This document shows, piece by piece, positions 22,240 to 32,656 of a DNA stretch of 49,063 nucleotides. The position numbers and the translations under genes were made by a program. The notes under the pieces are model-generated. The model worked only from the letters and a program-made list of their open reading frames with translations. It was not told the DNA's origin and ran no database searches. Location: positions 1 to 49,063 of the forward strand of contig NZ_JMLC01000015.1 in assembly GCF_000686605.1 (NCBI RefSeq), read 5' to 3'. Source of the DNA: Streptococcus sobrinus DSM 20742 = ATCC 33478. GTDB taxonomy: Bacteria > Bacillota > Bacilli > Lactobacillales > Streptococcaceae. Within the stretch, counting starts at the first letter, position 1. Every line of letters starts with the position of its first letter.

Positions 22240-25200
22240 ATGAATAAGCGAATTTTTGTGGAGAAGAAGGCCGATTTTCAGGTTAAGGCTAGCTCTCTGG
22301 TGGCGGAATTGAGGCATAATTTACAGTTGTCAAGCTTGAAAGACTTGCGTCTAATCCAGGTCTATGATGTGTTCAATATCCCAGCAGACCTTTTGGAAAA
22401 GGCCCAGGCTCACATCTTTTCTGAACGGGTGACCGATCAGGTCTTGGACCAGATCGACATTGAAAAGACCTTGGCAGCTTCTGCCTATTTTGCTATCGAA
22501 GCTCTGCCTGGCCAGTTCGACCAAAGGGCGGCCAGTGCCAAGGAAGCCCTCCTGCTCCTTGGGGGCAGTTCAGATGTTCAGGTCAACACAGCCCAGCTTT
22601 ATCTGGTCAATCAGGATATTGCCCAGGATGAATTGGCGGCCCTCAAGCACTACCTGCTGAATCCGGTTGATTCTCGCTTTAAGGATATTGATGCAATCTT
22701 GGCTCCTCAGGCCTTTGCAGCTTCTGACAAGACCATTCCCAATCTCGACTTCTTTGCCAGCTACTCAGCTGAAGATTTCAAGGCCTATAAGGCCAAGGAA
22801 GGTCTGGCTATGGAAGTGGATGACCTGGTTTTCATTCAGGACTACTTTAAAAAATTGGGGCGGGTGCCAACAGAAACCGAGCTCAAGGTCTTGGATACTT
22901 ATTGGTCTGACCACTGTCGTCACACGACCTTTGAAACTGAGCTTAGAAATCTTGACTTTTCTCAGTCCAAATTTCAGGAGCAGTTGCAGGCAACCTATGA
23001 TAAGTATTTGGCCATGCGACACGAATTGGGGCGTGATGATAAGCCTCAGACCTTGATGGATATGGCAACGATTTTCGGTCGTTATGAGCGGGCCAATGGC
23101 CGTCTGGACGACCTGGAGGTTTCTGATGAAATCAATGCTTGCTCGGTAGAAATCCAGGTGGATGTCAATGGGGTTAAGGAGCCTTGGCTCCTCATGTTCA
23201 AGAATGAGACCCACAATCACCCAACAGAAATCGAACCTTTTGGTGGAGCGGCAACCTGTATCGGTGGTGCCATTCGTGACCCACTTTCAGGTCGTTCTTA
23301 TGTTTATCAGGCCATGCGGATTTCAGGAGCGGGTGATATTACGACTCCGATTGCTGATACCAGAGCTGGGAAGTTGCCGCAACAGGTTATTTCGAAAACG
23401 GCTGCCCATGGTTATTCCTCCTACGGGAACCAAATCGGCTTAGCGACGACCTATGTTAAAGAATACTTCCACCCAGGCTTTGTTGCTAAACGGATGGAGC
23501 TGGGAGCAGTTGTCGGTGCAGCTCCTAAGGAAAATGTTGTCCGTGAAAAACCAGAGGCTGGCGATGTTGTCATCTTGCTTGGTGGTAAAACCGGACGTGA
23601 CGGCGTCGGTGGTGCGACGGGTTCTTCCAAGGTGCAGACGGTTGAGTCCGTTGAAACCGCTGGTGCAGAAGTACAAAAGGGGAATGCCCTTGAGGAACGT
23701 AAGATTCAACGCCTCTTCCGCAAGAAGGAAGTAACCCGCCTGATTAAGAAGTCTAACGACTTTGGAGCTGGCGGTGTCTGCGTGGCAATCGGTGAGCTGG
23801 CGGATGGTCTGGAAATTGATCTGGATAAGGTTCCGCTCAAGTATGCTGGTCTTAACGGTACCGAAATCGCTATCTCTGAAAGTCAAGAGCGGATGGCTGT
23901 TGTCGTTCGTCCAGAAGATGTGGACACCTTCATTGCTCAATCCGCCCAAGAAAATATTCAAGCTGTCGTTGTGGCGACAGTTACGGAAAAACCAAACCTC
24001 ATCATGACCTGGAATGGTAATACTATTGTCAATATTGAACGCTCCTTCCTCGATACCAACGGTGTTCGGGTCGTAGTGGATGCCAAGGTTGTCGATAAAG
24101 AGCTGGACCTGCCTGAGGTTCGTCAGACTTCGCCAGCCAGCTTGGAAGCTGATACCCTGGCAGTTCTTGCCGACCTCAACCACGCTAGTCAAAAGGGTCT
24201 GCAGACCATCTTTGATAGTTCGGTTGGTCGCTCAACTGTCAATCATCCTCTAGGAGGTCGTTACCAAATCACGCCGACAGAAAGTTCTGTGCAAAAATTG
24301 CCGGTTGAACATGGTCTTACCAAGACGGCCTCGGTTATGGCTCAGGGCTACAACCCTTACTTGGCTGAATGGTCTCCCTACCACGGAGCAGCCTATGCTG
24401 TTATCGAAGCGACCGCTCGCCTAGTGGCGACTGGTGCCGATTGGTCTAAGGCAAGATTTTCTTACCAAGAGTATTTCGAGCGGATGGACAAACAGGCCGA
24501 CCGCTTCGGCCAACCGCTAGCAGCCTTGCTGGGTTCTATTGAGGCTCAGAGCCAATTAGGCCTACCATCTATCGGTGGTAAGGACTCCATGTCTGGTACC
24601 TTTGAAGAATTGACGGTTCCGCCAACCCTGGTAGCCTTTGGGGTAACCACAACTGATAGCGATAAGGTTCTCTCACCTGAATTTAAGGCAGCTGGAGAAA
24701 ATATCTACTATATTCCTGGTCAAGCCCTCAGTCAAACCATTGATTTTGATCTAATTAAGAGTAACTTTGCTAGCTTTGCCAGCCTCCAGGATAAGCATCA
24801 GATTACAGCGGCCTCTGCTGTTAAATATGGCGGCCTGCTGGAAAGCCTAGCCTTGATGACCTTCGGTAATCATATCGGGGCAGAAGTTGAACTTGACAAG
24901 CTTGACACCAGCTTGACAGGTCAACTGGGAGGCTTTGTCTTTAGCTCTCCTGCTGAGATTGACGGACTTGTCAAGTTGGGTCAAACTAGCGATAACTTTA
25001 CACTTCTTGTCAATGGTGTCAAGTTATCTGGCGACAAGCTTCTGTCAGCCTTTGAAGGCAAACTTGGGGAAGTTTACCCAACAGAATTTAAGCAAGAAAC
25101 CAACCTTGAGAGTGTTCCAGCCGTCTCGACAGATGCTGTCAAAGAAGCGAAAGTCAAGGTTGCAAAACCTCTGGTTTACATTCCAGTCTTCCCAGGTACC

Positions 25201-25965
25201 AATTCCGAATACGATTCGGCCAAGGCCTTTGAGGCAGCTGGTGCCCAAGTTGAATTAGTGCCTTTCGTCACCTTAGATGCGGCAGCTATTGAAGCTTCTG
25301 TTGACACCATGGTTGACAAGATTGACAAGGCTAATATCATCTTCTTTGCCGGTGGCTTCTCGGCCGCCGATGAACCAGATGGTTCTGCCAAGTTTATTGT
25401 TAACATTCTGCTCAATCAAAAGGTTCGCCAAGCAATTGACAGCTTTGTTGAACGAGGCGGCCTCATCATCGGCATCTGTAATGGTTTCCAAGCCTTGGTT
25501 AAATCCGGACTGCTTCCTTATGGTAATTTTGAAGAAGCTGATGAAGACAGTCCTACCCTCTTCTACAACGATGCCAACCAGCATGTGGCTAAAATGGTAG
25601 AAACACGGATTGCCAATACCAATTCACCATGGCTGGCGGATCTTGAGGTTGGCGACATTCACGCTATCCCTGTTTCCCACGGGGAAGGGAAGTTCGTTGT
25701 CAGCGACCAAGAGTTCAAGGAGCTGCGGGACAATGGCCAAATTTGGAGCCAATATGTTGACTTTGACGGGCAACCAAGTATGGATTCCAAATACAATCCA
25801 AATGGCTCTAGCCATGCTATTGAAGGTATTACCAGCAAGAATGGCCAAATTATTGGTAAGATGGGTCACTCAGAACGCTGGGAAGCCGGACTTTTCCAAA
25901 ACATCCCTGGTAACAAGGACCAAAAGCTCTTTGAATCAGCGGTTCGCTACTTTACTGGCAAATAA
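22240..25965 (+). CDS. purL: Phosphoribosylformylglycinamidine synthase, single-chain form
   Basis: PurL turns FGAR, glutamine and ATP into FGAM. At 1241 residues this is the large form with all parts in one chain: an N-terminal PurS-like region, the linker with SDHCRHTTFETEL, the synthetase domains with KNETHNHPTEIEPFGGAATCIGG and GGRDGVGGATGSS-like motifs (GKTGRDGVGGATGSS here), and a C-terminal class I glutaminase with the nucleophile Cys in GICNGFQALV and a GHSERWEAG motif near the end. There are thus no separate purS and purQ genes, as usual in streptococci. Confidence 0.96.
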   Translation: MNKRIFVEKKADFQVKASSLVAELRHNLQLSSLKDLRLIQVYDVFNIPADLLEKAQAHIFSERVTDQVLDQIDIEKTLAASAYFAIEALPGQFDQRAASAKEALLLLGGSSDVQVNTAQLYLVNQDIAQDELAALKHYLLNPVDSRFKDIDAILAPQAFAASDKTIPNLDFFASYSAEDFKAYKAKEGLAMEVDDLVFIQDYFKKLGRVPTETELKVLDTYWSDHCRHTTFETELRNLDFSQSKFQEQLQATYDKYLAMRHELGRDDKPQTLMDMATIFGRYERANGRLDDLEVSDEINACSVEIQVDVNGVKEPWLLMFKNETHNHPTEIEPFGGAATCIGGAIRDPLSGRSYVYQAMRISGAGDITTPIADTRAGKLPQQVISKTAAHGYSSYGNQIGLATTYVKEYFHPGFVAKRMELGAVVGAAPKENVVREKPEAGDVVILLGGKTGRDGVGGATGSSKVQTVESVETAGAEVQKGNALEERKIQRLFRKKEVTRLIKKSNDFGAGGVCVAIGELADGLEIDLDKVPLKYAGLNGTEIAISESQERMAVVVRPEDVDTFIAQSAQENIQAVVVATVTEKPNLIMTWNGNTIVNIERSFLDTNGVRVVVDAKVVDKELDLPEVRQTSPASLEADTLAVLADLNHASQKGLQTIFDSSVGRSTVNHPLGGRYQITPTESSVQKLPVEHGLTKTASVMAQGYNPYLAEWSPYHGAAYAVIEATARLVATGADWSKARFSYQEYFERMDKQADRFGQPLAALLGSIEAQSQLGLPSIGGKDSMSGTFEELTVPPTLVAFGVTTTDSDKVLSPEFKAAGENIYYIPGQALSQTIDFDLIKSNFASFASLQDKHQITAASAVKYGGLLESLALMTFGNHIGAEVELDKLDTSLTGQLGGFVFSSPAEIDGLVKLGQTSDNFTLLVNGVKLSGDKLLSAFEGKLGEVYPTEFKQETNLESVPAVSTDAVKEAKVKVAKPLVYIPVFPGTNSEYDSAKAFEAAGAQVELVPFVTLDAAAIEASVDTMVDKIDKANIIFFAGGFSAADEPDGSAKFIVNILLNQKVRQAIDSFVERGGLIIGICNGFQALVKSGLLPYGNFEEADEDSPTLFYNDANQHVAKMVETRIANTNSPWLADLEVGDIHAIPVSHGEGKFVVSDQEFKELRDNGQIWSQYVDFDGQPSMDSKYNPNGSSHAIEGITSKNGQIIGKMGHSERWEAGLFQNIPGNKDQKLFESAVRYFTGK

Positions 25966-26392
25966 TACTCTTCGAAATCAAAACGATCTAACGGACAGGC
26001 AAGCCCATAATTTTTACAACTGAGCCTGCTACAAGAACTGCCATGCAGCTCTTTATGTCCCTTACTAATTTCGTACAAGCCATAGTATCGACAGTTTGTA
26101 CGAAATGTCGCATCGGTAACTCACCTTACCCTATCTCAGTACTGCCTGTGGTTCGTTTTATGGGGGATACCTCACAAAGCTGGTCGGTTTCATCAACTTT
26201 GCTCCCTCCAATTTTGTCAGGCATTTTCAGCTGGCGATGGCAAAACCAGTAAGTTTGTTGCAAGTGCTTTCCGCCCTGATCAACCGTCTAAAACTGAGAC
26301 TGTATGTTTGCTTTTCGTGATAGAAGGCAGGTAAGGACTTGCGTCCGCTAGCACTTAAAGAGGATAGCATAAAAGAAACGTTAGGAAAAACA
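25966..26392. repeat. Gene-free purL-purF spacer with partial BOX-like end and an inverted repeat
   Basis: The spacer opens with TACTCTTCGAAATCAAAA, a boxA-like end in the opposite orientation to the repeat before purL. At 26068-26078 ATTTCGTACAA pairs perfectly with TTGTACGAAAT at 26096-26106 around 17 bases. No T-run follows, so it is not a plain terminator. Short open frames here have no SD sequence and no recognisable protein. The rest up to purF shows nothing I can name. Confidence 0.45.
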
Positions 26393-27838
26393 ATGACGTA
26401 CGAAGTAAAATCTTTAAATGAAGAATGTGGAATTTTTGGAATTTGGGGACATCCTCAAGCTGCCCAAGTGACCTATTTTGGTCTCCACAGTCTACAACAT
26501 AGAGGTCAGGAAGGGGCTGGAATTCTGGTCAATGATGCGGGCAACCTCAAACGTCACCGCGATGTTGGCCTGGTTTCAGAAGTCTTTCGAAACCCTGATG
26601 ACCTAGCAAAATTAAAAGGAACGAGTGCCATCGGTCACGTTCGCTATGCGACAGCTGGTGAAGCGACCATTGATAATATCCAACCCTTTCATTTCCGCTT
26701 TCACGACGGCCATTTAGGTCTGGCCCACAATGGGAATCTGACCAATGCCCAGACTTTGAGGGCTGAGTTGGAAGATAAGGGGGCTATTTTCTCCAGCACC
26801 TCGGATAGTGAAATTCTCATGCACCTGATTCGCCACATCCGCAAGAGCAACTTTATTGACAAGGTCAAGGAGGCCCTCAATACCGTTAAGGGTGGCTTTG
26901 CCTATCTGCTCATGGCTGAGGATAAGCTGATTGCTGCTCTGGACCCCAATGGTTTCCGGCCCCTCTCCATCGGCAAGATGAAAAATGGATCCTGGGTGGT
27001 TTCTAGTGAAACCTGTGCCTTTGAGGTGGTCGGAGCCCAATGGGTCCAAGATGTTGAGCCTGGACAGCTGGTTATCATTGATGACAGCGGGATTCAGTTT
27101 GATAATTACACGACTGACACTCAGCTTGCCATCTGTTCTATGGAATATATCTATTTTGCCCGGCCCGATTCCACTATTCACGGGGTCAATGTTCATACGG
27201 CCCGCAAGAATATGGGACGTTGCCTGGCTCAGGAATTCAATCACGAGGCTGACATTGTGGTCGGCGTGCCTAATTCCTCCCTATCAGCAGCCATGGGCTT
27301 TGCTGAAGAATCTGGCCTGCCCAATGAAATGGGCCTGATTAAAAATCAATACACCCAAAGGACCTTCATTCAACCGACCCAAGAATTGCGGGAGCAAGGG
27401 GTCCGGATGAAGCTCTCGGCCGTCTCGGGCGTGGTCAAGGACAAGCGAGTAGTCATGATTGACGACTCCATTGTTCGAGGAACGACCAGTCGGCGGATTG
27501 TCCAGCTTCTGCGGGAAGCAGGGGCCAAGGAAGTCCATGTGGCTATCGGTAGCCCTGAGCTCAAGTATCCTTGCTTTTACGGCATTGACATCCAGAGCCG
27601 CAGGGAATTGATTTCGGCCAACCACGATGTGGAAGAGGTCCGGCAGATTATTGGTGCGGATAGCCTGACCTACCTGTCCAAGGAAGGCCTGATTGAGTCG
27701 GTTGGTCTGGAGACCGATGCCCAAAATGGTGGTCTCTGTGTCGCCTACTTCGATGGCGATTACCCAACCCCTCTCTACGACTATGAAGAACGCTACCTGC
27801 AAAGTCTTAAGGAGAAAACCTCTTTCTTTAGAAACTAA
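26393..27838 (+). CDS. purF: Amidophosphoribosyltransferase
   Basis: PurF makes 5-phosphoribosylamine from PRPP and glutamine, the first committed step. The 481-residue protein has a short propeptide (MTYEVKSLNEE) that exposes the nucleophile Cys12 (CGIFGIWG), the glutaminase motif SLQHRGQEGAGI and the PRPP site VVMIDDSIVRGTTSRRI. ATG 26393 is preferred to an in-frame upstream start at 26339, because the propeptide length then fits the family and the SD sequence TTAGGAAAA precedes it. Confidence 0.96.
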   Translation: MTYEVKSLNEECGIFGIWGHPQAAQVTYFGLHSLQHRGQEGAGILVNDAGNLKRHRDVGLVSEVFRNPDDLAKLKGTSAIGHVRYATAGEATIDNIQPFHFRFHDGHLGLAHNGNLTNAQTLRAELEDKGAIFSSTSDSEILMHLIRHIRKSNFIDKVKEALNTVKGGFAYLLMAEDKLIAALDPNGFRPLSIGKMKNGSWVVSSETCAFEVVGAQWVQDVEPGQLVIIDDSGIQFDNYTTDTQLAICSMEYIYFARPDSTIHGVNVHTARKNMGRCLAQEFNHEADIVVGVPNSSLSAAMGFAEESGLPNEMGLIKNQYTQRTFIQPTQELREQGVRMKLSAVSGVVKDKRVVMIDDSIVRGTTSRRIVQLLREAGAKEVHVAIGSPELKYPCFYGIDIQSRRELISANHDVEEVRQIIGADSLTYLSKEGLIESVGLETDAQNGGLCVAYFDGDYPTPLYDYEERYLQSLKEKTSFFRN

Positions 27839-27906
27839 GCGATTAACTTGTAGGCTTTGAGAAAAGTCAAATCTCTTCTTATACAATAGAAAAAAAGGAA
27901 AATCTT

Positions 27907-28926
27907 ATGTCTAAAAATGCTTATGCCCAATCGGGTGTTGATGTTGAAGCCGGCTACGAGGTTGTCGAGCGAATTAAAAAACACGTAGCCAGGACTGAAC
28001 GTCTGGGTGTCATGGGAGCCCTGGGTGGCTTCGGTGGCATGTTTGATCTGAGTCAAACTGGCATCAAGGAACCTGTCTTGATTTCAGGAACGGACGGCGT
28101 TGGCACCAAGCTCATGCTGGCCATCAAGTACGACAAACACGACACCATCGGTCAGGATTGTGTGGCCATGTGTGTCAATGACATCATCGCTGCTGGAGCA
28201 GAGCCCCTTTATTTCCTCGACTATGTGGCGACTGGTAAAAACGAACCGGCCAAACTGGAGCAGGTTGTCGCTGGCGTGGCCGAAGGCTGTGTCCAAGCCG
28301 GTGCTGCCCTGATTGGTGGTGAAACCGCTGAAATGCCTGGTATGTATGGTCAGGATGACTATGACCTGGCTGGTTTTGCGGTCGGTATCGCCGAAAAATC
28401 TCAGATTATTGATGGGTCCAAGGTGCAGGCTGGCGATGTCCTCTTGGGTCTGGCTTCCTCAGGTATTCATTCCAATGGCTATTCCTTGGTCCGCAAGGTT
28501 TTCGCCGATTATACGGGTGACGAAGTTCTGCCGGAATTGGAAGGCAAGCCCCTCAAGGGGGCCCTGCTGGAGCCAACTAGGATTTATGTCAAGGCTGTCC
28601 TGCCTTTGGTTAAGGAAGGTCTGGTCAACGGCATTGCCCACATCACCGGTGGTGGTTTTGTGGAAAATGTCCCTCGCATGTTTGCGGACAATTTGGCAGC
28701 TGAAATCCAAGAAGACCAGGTGCCAGTGCTACCAATTTTCAAGGCTCTGGAAAAATACGGCCAAATCAAGCACCAAGAAATGTTTGAAATCTTCAACATG
28801 GGTATTGGTCTTATGCTGGCGGTCAGTCCTGACAAGGTTGAACGAGTCAAGGAAATCTCGGATGAGCCGGTTTATGAGCTGGGTCGCATTGTCGAAAAGA
28901 CCGAGGCTAGTGTGGTGATTAAGTAA
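27907..28926 (+). CDS. purM: Phosphoribosylformylglycinamidine cyclo-ligase
   Basis: PurM closes the imidazole ring, FGAM to AIR. The 339-residue protein has [52 protein letters not shown] and [14 protein letters not shown], all family hallmarks. Its stop overlaps the purN start (TAATG), giving coupled translation. A strong SD sequence (AAAAAGGAAAA) precedes ATG. Confidence 0.97.
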   Translation: MSKNAYAQSGVDVEAGYEVVERIKKHVARTERLGVMGALGGFGGMFDLSQTGIKEPVLISGTDGVGTKLMLAIKYDKHDTIGQDCVAMCVNDIIAAGAEPLYFLDYVATGKNEPAKLEQVVAGVAEGCVQAGAALIGGETAEMPGMYGQDDYDLAGFAVGIAEKSQIIDGSKVQAGDVLLGLASSGIHSNGYSLVRKVFADYTGDEVLPELEGKPLKGALLEPTRIYVKAVLPLVKEGLVNGIAHITGGGFVENVPRMFADNLAAEIQEDQVPVLPIFKALEKYGQIKHQEMFEIFNMGIGLMLAVSPDKVERVKEISDEPVYELGRIVEKTEASVVIK

Positions 28927-29480
28927 TGGGCAAAAAGATTGCAGTTTTTGCTTCGGGCAACGGCTCAAATTTTCAGGTCATCGCGGAAAATTTCCCTGTA
29001 GACCTGCTCTTTAGTGACCATCGGGATGCCCATGTTCTTGAACGGGCGAAAAAGCTGGGCGTGGCCAGTTTCGCTTTTGAGCTCAAGGAATTTGCCAGCA
29101 AAGCTGACTACGAGCAGGCTCTGGTTGACCTTCTGGTCGAGCACCAGATTGACCTAGTTGTCCTGGCGGGTTATATGAAAATTATTGGCCCGACCTTGCT
29201 TGCAGCCTATCAGGGACGAATTATCAACATTCACCCCGCCTACCTGCCTGAATTTCCTGGTGCTCACGGTATCGAAGATGCCTGGAATGCAGGCGTTGAC
29301 CAGTCGGGGGTGACCGTGCACTATGTAGATAGCGGTGTCGATACTGGCCAAGTCATTCAGCAAGTTCGTGTTCCCCGCCTAGCTGATGACACCATCGACA
29401 GCTTTGAAGCAAGGATTCACCAACATGAGTACCAACTCTACCCCCAAGTCCTAGAAAGCCTGGGAGTGGAGAGGAAATGA
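28926..29480 (+). CDS. purN: Phosphoribosylglycinamide formyltransferase (folate-dependent)
   Basis: PurN transfers formyl from 10-formyl-THF to GAR. The 184-residue protein has FASGNGSNFQVI for phosphate binding, the catalytic stretch INIHPAYLPEFPGAHG and VDSGVDTGQVI. It starts one base into the purM stop. Its own stop codon overlaps the ATGA start of the next, broken, gene. Confidence 0.96.
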   Translation: MGKKIAVFASGNGSNFQVIAENFPVDLLFSDHRDAHVLERAKKLGVASFAFELKEFASKADYEQALVDLLVEHQIDLVVLAGYMKIIGPTLLAAYQGRIINIHPAYLPEFPGAHGIEDAWNAGVDQSGVTVHYVDSGVDTGQVIQQVRVPRLADDTIDSFEARIHQHEYQLYPQVLESLGVERK

Positions 29481-30217
29481 TGAATGATAACGAATTAGAT
29501 GGTTATAAACTTTTTTTGAAAAAGTCTTTCCAAGTATGTCTGATACAGATATCTTAAATGAGCTGTGGAATTTTGCAAATACTTCGCTTTATAAAATTGA
29601 GTATCCAGAGGCAGAGGAAGCTTGGAAAGATTTAAAACAGTCAATTGATGAAAGAAGTAAAGGCATAAACAAGCGAGGCAATACTGTTTATGTTCGTACA
29701 TTTGGTAATAAGAAAGATAGAGAATCTGAGGAATTGCTGAGGTGTTTTTATAAGCACGTTTATGGTATTGACTTTATTAAAATAGATAAAAGCAATAACC
29801 AAAAGCCAACTTCTGTTTTACAAAAATACACGGACTATAGTAAAAAGAATAGTAATAAGAAAAAGAAATTAGTAAATTACCAAATATCACATATATTTGG
29901 TAAAACACTTAATTGCTACGCATTCGCTGCCCCATGGAATGTCATCTATTTGCCCAAAATTTTAGATCCACTTACTGGCCATGAAAGCAAAGGTATTTTC
30001 ACTAGAAAATTCACAAAAAATGATGCTCGAAAATTATAAGGACATGATTGTAGAATACAATGAAAAAATGGAATATACTTTTATGGACAAAATTAAGAGT
30101 TTTAAGTTTCAAAAGGAAGGTTTAATCACTGAATTTGGGGAAGATAGAGTGGAAAAATTTTTTGGCGAAATAGATAAAAACTTTTCAAAAATTGAACTAC
30201 CAAAGGAGAAATCATGA
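29477..30217 (+). pseudogene. Frameshifted gene of unknown function inserted between purN and purH
   Basis: The original gene probably ran from ATG 29477 (overlapping the purN stop as ATGA) to TGA 30217 (overlapping the purH start as ATGA), about 245 residues. Two breaks lie at homopolymers: a 7-T run near 29511, which would need 8 to join MNDNELDGYKLF to EKVFPSMSDTDIL, and a 6-A run near 30018, which would need 5 to join GIFTRKFTK to MMLENYKDMIVEY. The longest intact part (29536-30039, 167 residues) holds YQISHIFGKTLNCYAFAAPW and LDPLTGHESKG, an HNH-like or restriction-like look, but I cannot name a family. It is AT-rich compared with the pur genes, which suggests transfer. Confidence 0.65.
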
Positions 30218-31761
30218 CAAAACGTGCACTGATTAGTGTTTCCGATAAAACTGGCCTTGTTGAATTTGCCACAGCCCTTAAAGACTTAGGTTGGGAAATC
30301 ATCTCAACCGGTGGGACTAAGAAGGCCTTGGACCAGGCAGGTCTTGCCACCATTGCTATTGACGATGTGACAGGCTTCCCAGAAATGATGGACGGCCGGG
30401 TCAAGACCCTTCATCCAGCTATTCACGGTGGCCTTTTGGCCCGTCGCGACTTGGACAGCCATCTTGAAGCTGCAAAGGCCAATGGTATTGAGCTGATTGA
30501 TTTGGTGGTGGTTAACCTCTATCCTTTCAAGGAAACCATTCTCAAACCTGATGTGACCTATGCTGATGCTGTGGAAAATATCGACATCGGTGGACCATCT
30601 ATGTTGCGCTCAGCAGCTAAGAATCACGCCAGCGTGACCGTGGTCGTTGACCCTGCCGACTATACCAAGGTCCTAGAAGAGTTGCAAGCAGATGGTCAAA
30701 CCAGCTATCCAACTCGCCAAGCCTTGGCTGCCAAGGTTTATCGCCATACAGCTGCCTATGATGCCTTGATTGCAGACTACTTCACCAAGCAAGTTGGCGA
30801 AAGCAAGCCGGAAAAACTGACTATCACCTACGACCTCAAGCAGGCTATGCGTTATGGGGAAAATCCGCAACAGGATGCTGATTTCTACCAAAAGGGTCTG
30901 CCAACCGATTACTCTATCGCTTCTGCCAAGCAACTCAATGGTAAGGAACTTTCCTTCAATAATATCCGCGATGCCGATGCAGCCATCCGGATTATTCGCG
31001 ACTTCAAGACCCGTCCAACTGTCGTCGCTCTCAAGCACATGAACCCTTGTGGCATCGGTCAGGCCGATGACATTGAGACAGCCTGGGATTACGCCTTTGA
31101 AGCCGATTCCGTTTCCATTTTTGGCGGCATCGTTGTCCTCAACCGTCAGGTCGATGCAGCGACGGCTGAGAAAATGCACGCCATCTTCTTGGAAATCATC
31201 ATTGCCCCAAGCTATTCTCCAGAGGCTTTGGAAATTTTGACCACCAAGAAGAAAAATCTGCGGATTTTGGAGCTAGCATTTGATGCCCAAGATCAAAGTG
31301 AAGTTGAAGCAGAATACACGGGCGTGGTCGGCGGCCTTCTGGTGCAAAACCAAGACACCATCAAGGAAAATCCAGCCGACTGGCAGGTCGTGACCGAGCG
31401 TCAACCGAACCAACAAGAAAAAGAAGCCTTGGAATTCGCCTGGAAGGCGATCAAGTATGTCAAATCTAACGGTATCCTTGTTGCTAATGACCACATGACC
31501 CTGGGTGTCGGCCCTGGTCAAACCAATCGGGTTGGTGCCGTCAAGATCGCTTTGGAACATGCAGCTGGTCGCCTGGACGGAGCAGTCCTAGCCAGCGATG
31601 CCTTCTTCCCCTTTGCCGATAATGTGGAAGAAATCGCAGCCAGCGGTATCAAGGCCATCGTTCAACCAGGTGGCTCCATCCGTGACCAAGAAGTCATTGA
31701 CGCCGCCAACAAGCATGGCCTGGCCATGGTCTTCACCGGCGTTCGCCACTTTAGACATTGA
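30214..31761 (+). CDS. purH: Bifunctional AICAR transformylase / IMP cyclohydrolase
   Basis: PurH carries out the last two steps to IMP. The 515-residue protein has the N-terminal cyclohydrolase ([43 protein letters not shown]) and the C-terminal transformylase ([13 protein letters not shown] [39 protein letters not shown]). The SD sequence AAAGGAGAAA lies in the end of the broken gene before it, so translation of purH survives. Confidence 0.97.
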   Translation: MTKRALISVSDKTGLVEFATALKDLGWEIISTGGTKKALDQAGLATIAIDDVTGFPEMMDGRVKTLHPAIHGGLLARRDLDSHLEAAKANGIELIDLVVVNLYPFKETILKPDVTYADAVENIDIGGPSMLRSAAKNHASVTVVVDPADYTKVLEELQADGQTSYPTRQALAAKVYRHTAAYDALIADYFTKQVGESKPEKLTITYDLKQAMRYGENPQQDADFYQKGLPTDYSIASAKQLNGKELSFNNIRDADAAIRIIRDFKTRPTVVALKHMNPCGIGQADDIETAWDYAFEADSVSIFGGIVVLNRQVDAATAEKMHAIFLEIIIAPSYSPEALEILTTKKKNLRILELAFDAQDQSEVEAEYTGVVGGLLVQNQDTIKENPADWQVVTERQPNQQEKEALEFAWKAIKYVKSNGILVANDHMTLGVGPGQTNRVGAVKIALEHAAGRLDGAVLASDAFFPFADNVEEIAASGIKAIVQPGGSIRDQEVIDAANKHGLAMVFTGVRHFRH

Positions 31762-31865
31762 TGAAAAGGGGAGTAGAACAAACTTGGTAAGGTTTGACTC
31801 TAGAGTTAGCTCACCCATAATGGTGTTTGCCGTTAATCATCAACTGCTGCATAAAATTGTTTATT

Positions 31866-31909
31866 GATAAAAGAAGAGATTGGAGTTTTCCCCAATCTCT
31901 TCTTTTATC
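31866..31909. terminator. Bidirectional terminator between purH and tetR
   Basis: GATAAAAGAAGAGATTGG pairs perfectly with the 18 bases at 31892-31909 around an 8-base loop. A-rich and T-rich sides serve both convergent genes. Confidence 0.9.
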
Positions 31910-31964
31910 GTCATTTTAATGCAATCGGTCCAGTGCTGAGTGTTTTGTAGGTCTAATTTTCATG

Positions 31965-32507
31965 TCACCGCATCCGTTTGCTGGCATTGAGGGCTAATCT
32001 GGTGATTTCCTCAACGCCCATTTCTGGGTAGTCCTCCCGCAGCCATTCATCTAGGATACTGTAGAGGCCACCCACCAGATAGCGACTGTCGTAGAGTAGT
32101 TGCTTTTGGTCTTGCTTGGCGGGATGCCAAGGGGCTGTCTTGATAATATCTCGGAATCTTGGCAGGGACTTGTAAAACTGGTTGGGAACCAGGCCCAGCA
32201 AATTCGCCTCTTGTAAAACCTTCATTCGTTCGGCTTCTCTGGTCCAATAGCCGATGAAAAAGCGGATAAGGTCTTCAGGACTTGCAAGTTCTATGGTCTG
32301 GATCTGTCTAAAGTAATCGTCCATCAAGCGGTCGATATAAGCCCTTAGAACCTGCTCCTTGGACCTGTAGTAGCGGTAAAAGGTTCGTCGTGAAACCTGA
32401 GCATGCTCGCTGAGTTCAGCGATACTGATGGCCTTGAGTGATTTTCTAATAGCCAATAAGTCAAACAGGGCTTCCTCAATTTCTTGCTTAATGTCTAATG
32501 GCATCAT
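31965..32507 (-). CDS. TetR/AcrR-family transcriptional regulator
   Basis: The 180-residue protein has the N-terminal helix-turn-helix AISIAELSEHAQVSRRTFYRYYRSKEQVL and an all-helical ligand-binding part typical of the family. It is divergent from the HXXEE membrane protein, with a long imperfect palindrome near its own start, so it probably represses itself and that gene. The inducer is not known. Confidence 0.9.
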   Translation of the reverse strand: MMPLDIKQEIEEALFDLLAIRKSLKAISIAELSEHAQVSRRTFYRYYRSKEQVLRAYIDRLMDDYFRQIQTIELASPEDLIRFFIGYWTREAERMKVLQEANLLGLVPNQFYKSLPRFRDIIKTAPWHPAKQDQKQLLYDSRYLVGGLYSILDEWLREDYPEMGVEEITRLALNASKRMR

Positions 32508-32532
32508 CTCATCTCCTTTGCTTGCTGGCAGC

Positions 32533-32559
32533 TGTCACACTTTGCTGCAAACTGTGTCA
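32533..32559. promoter_or_regulatory. Likely TetR operator
   Basis: TGTCACACTTTGC and GCAAACTGTGTCA form a 13-base inverted repeat around one T, with two mismatches, in the gap between the two divergent genes. Confidence 0.6.
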
Positions 32560-32656
32560 AATGCTTTAAACCTCTTGTTTTTGCCGGGTCATTTTTCTAT
32601 ACTACAGTCAACTTATTTCTATTATAAGTTAATTTAGTTCAAGTAAAGGAGAAAAA

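Noticed and set aside
26043..26252. 69-codon open frame in the purL-purF gap
   Set aside because: No SD sequence, no recognisable motif, and it spans an inverted repeat; judged non-coding.
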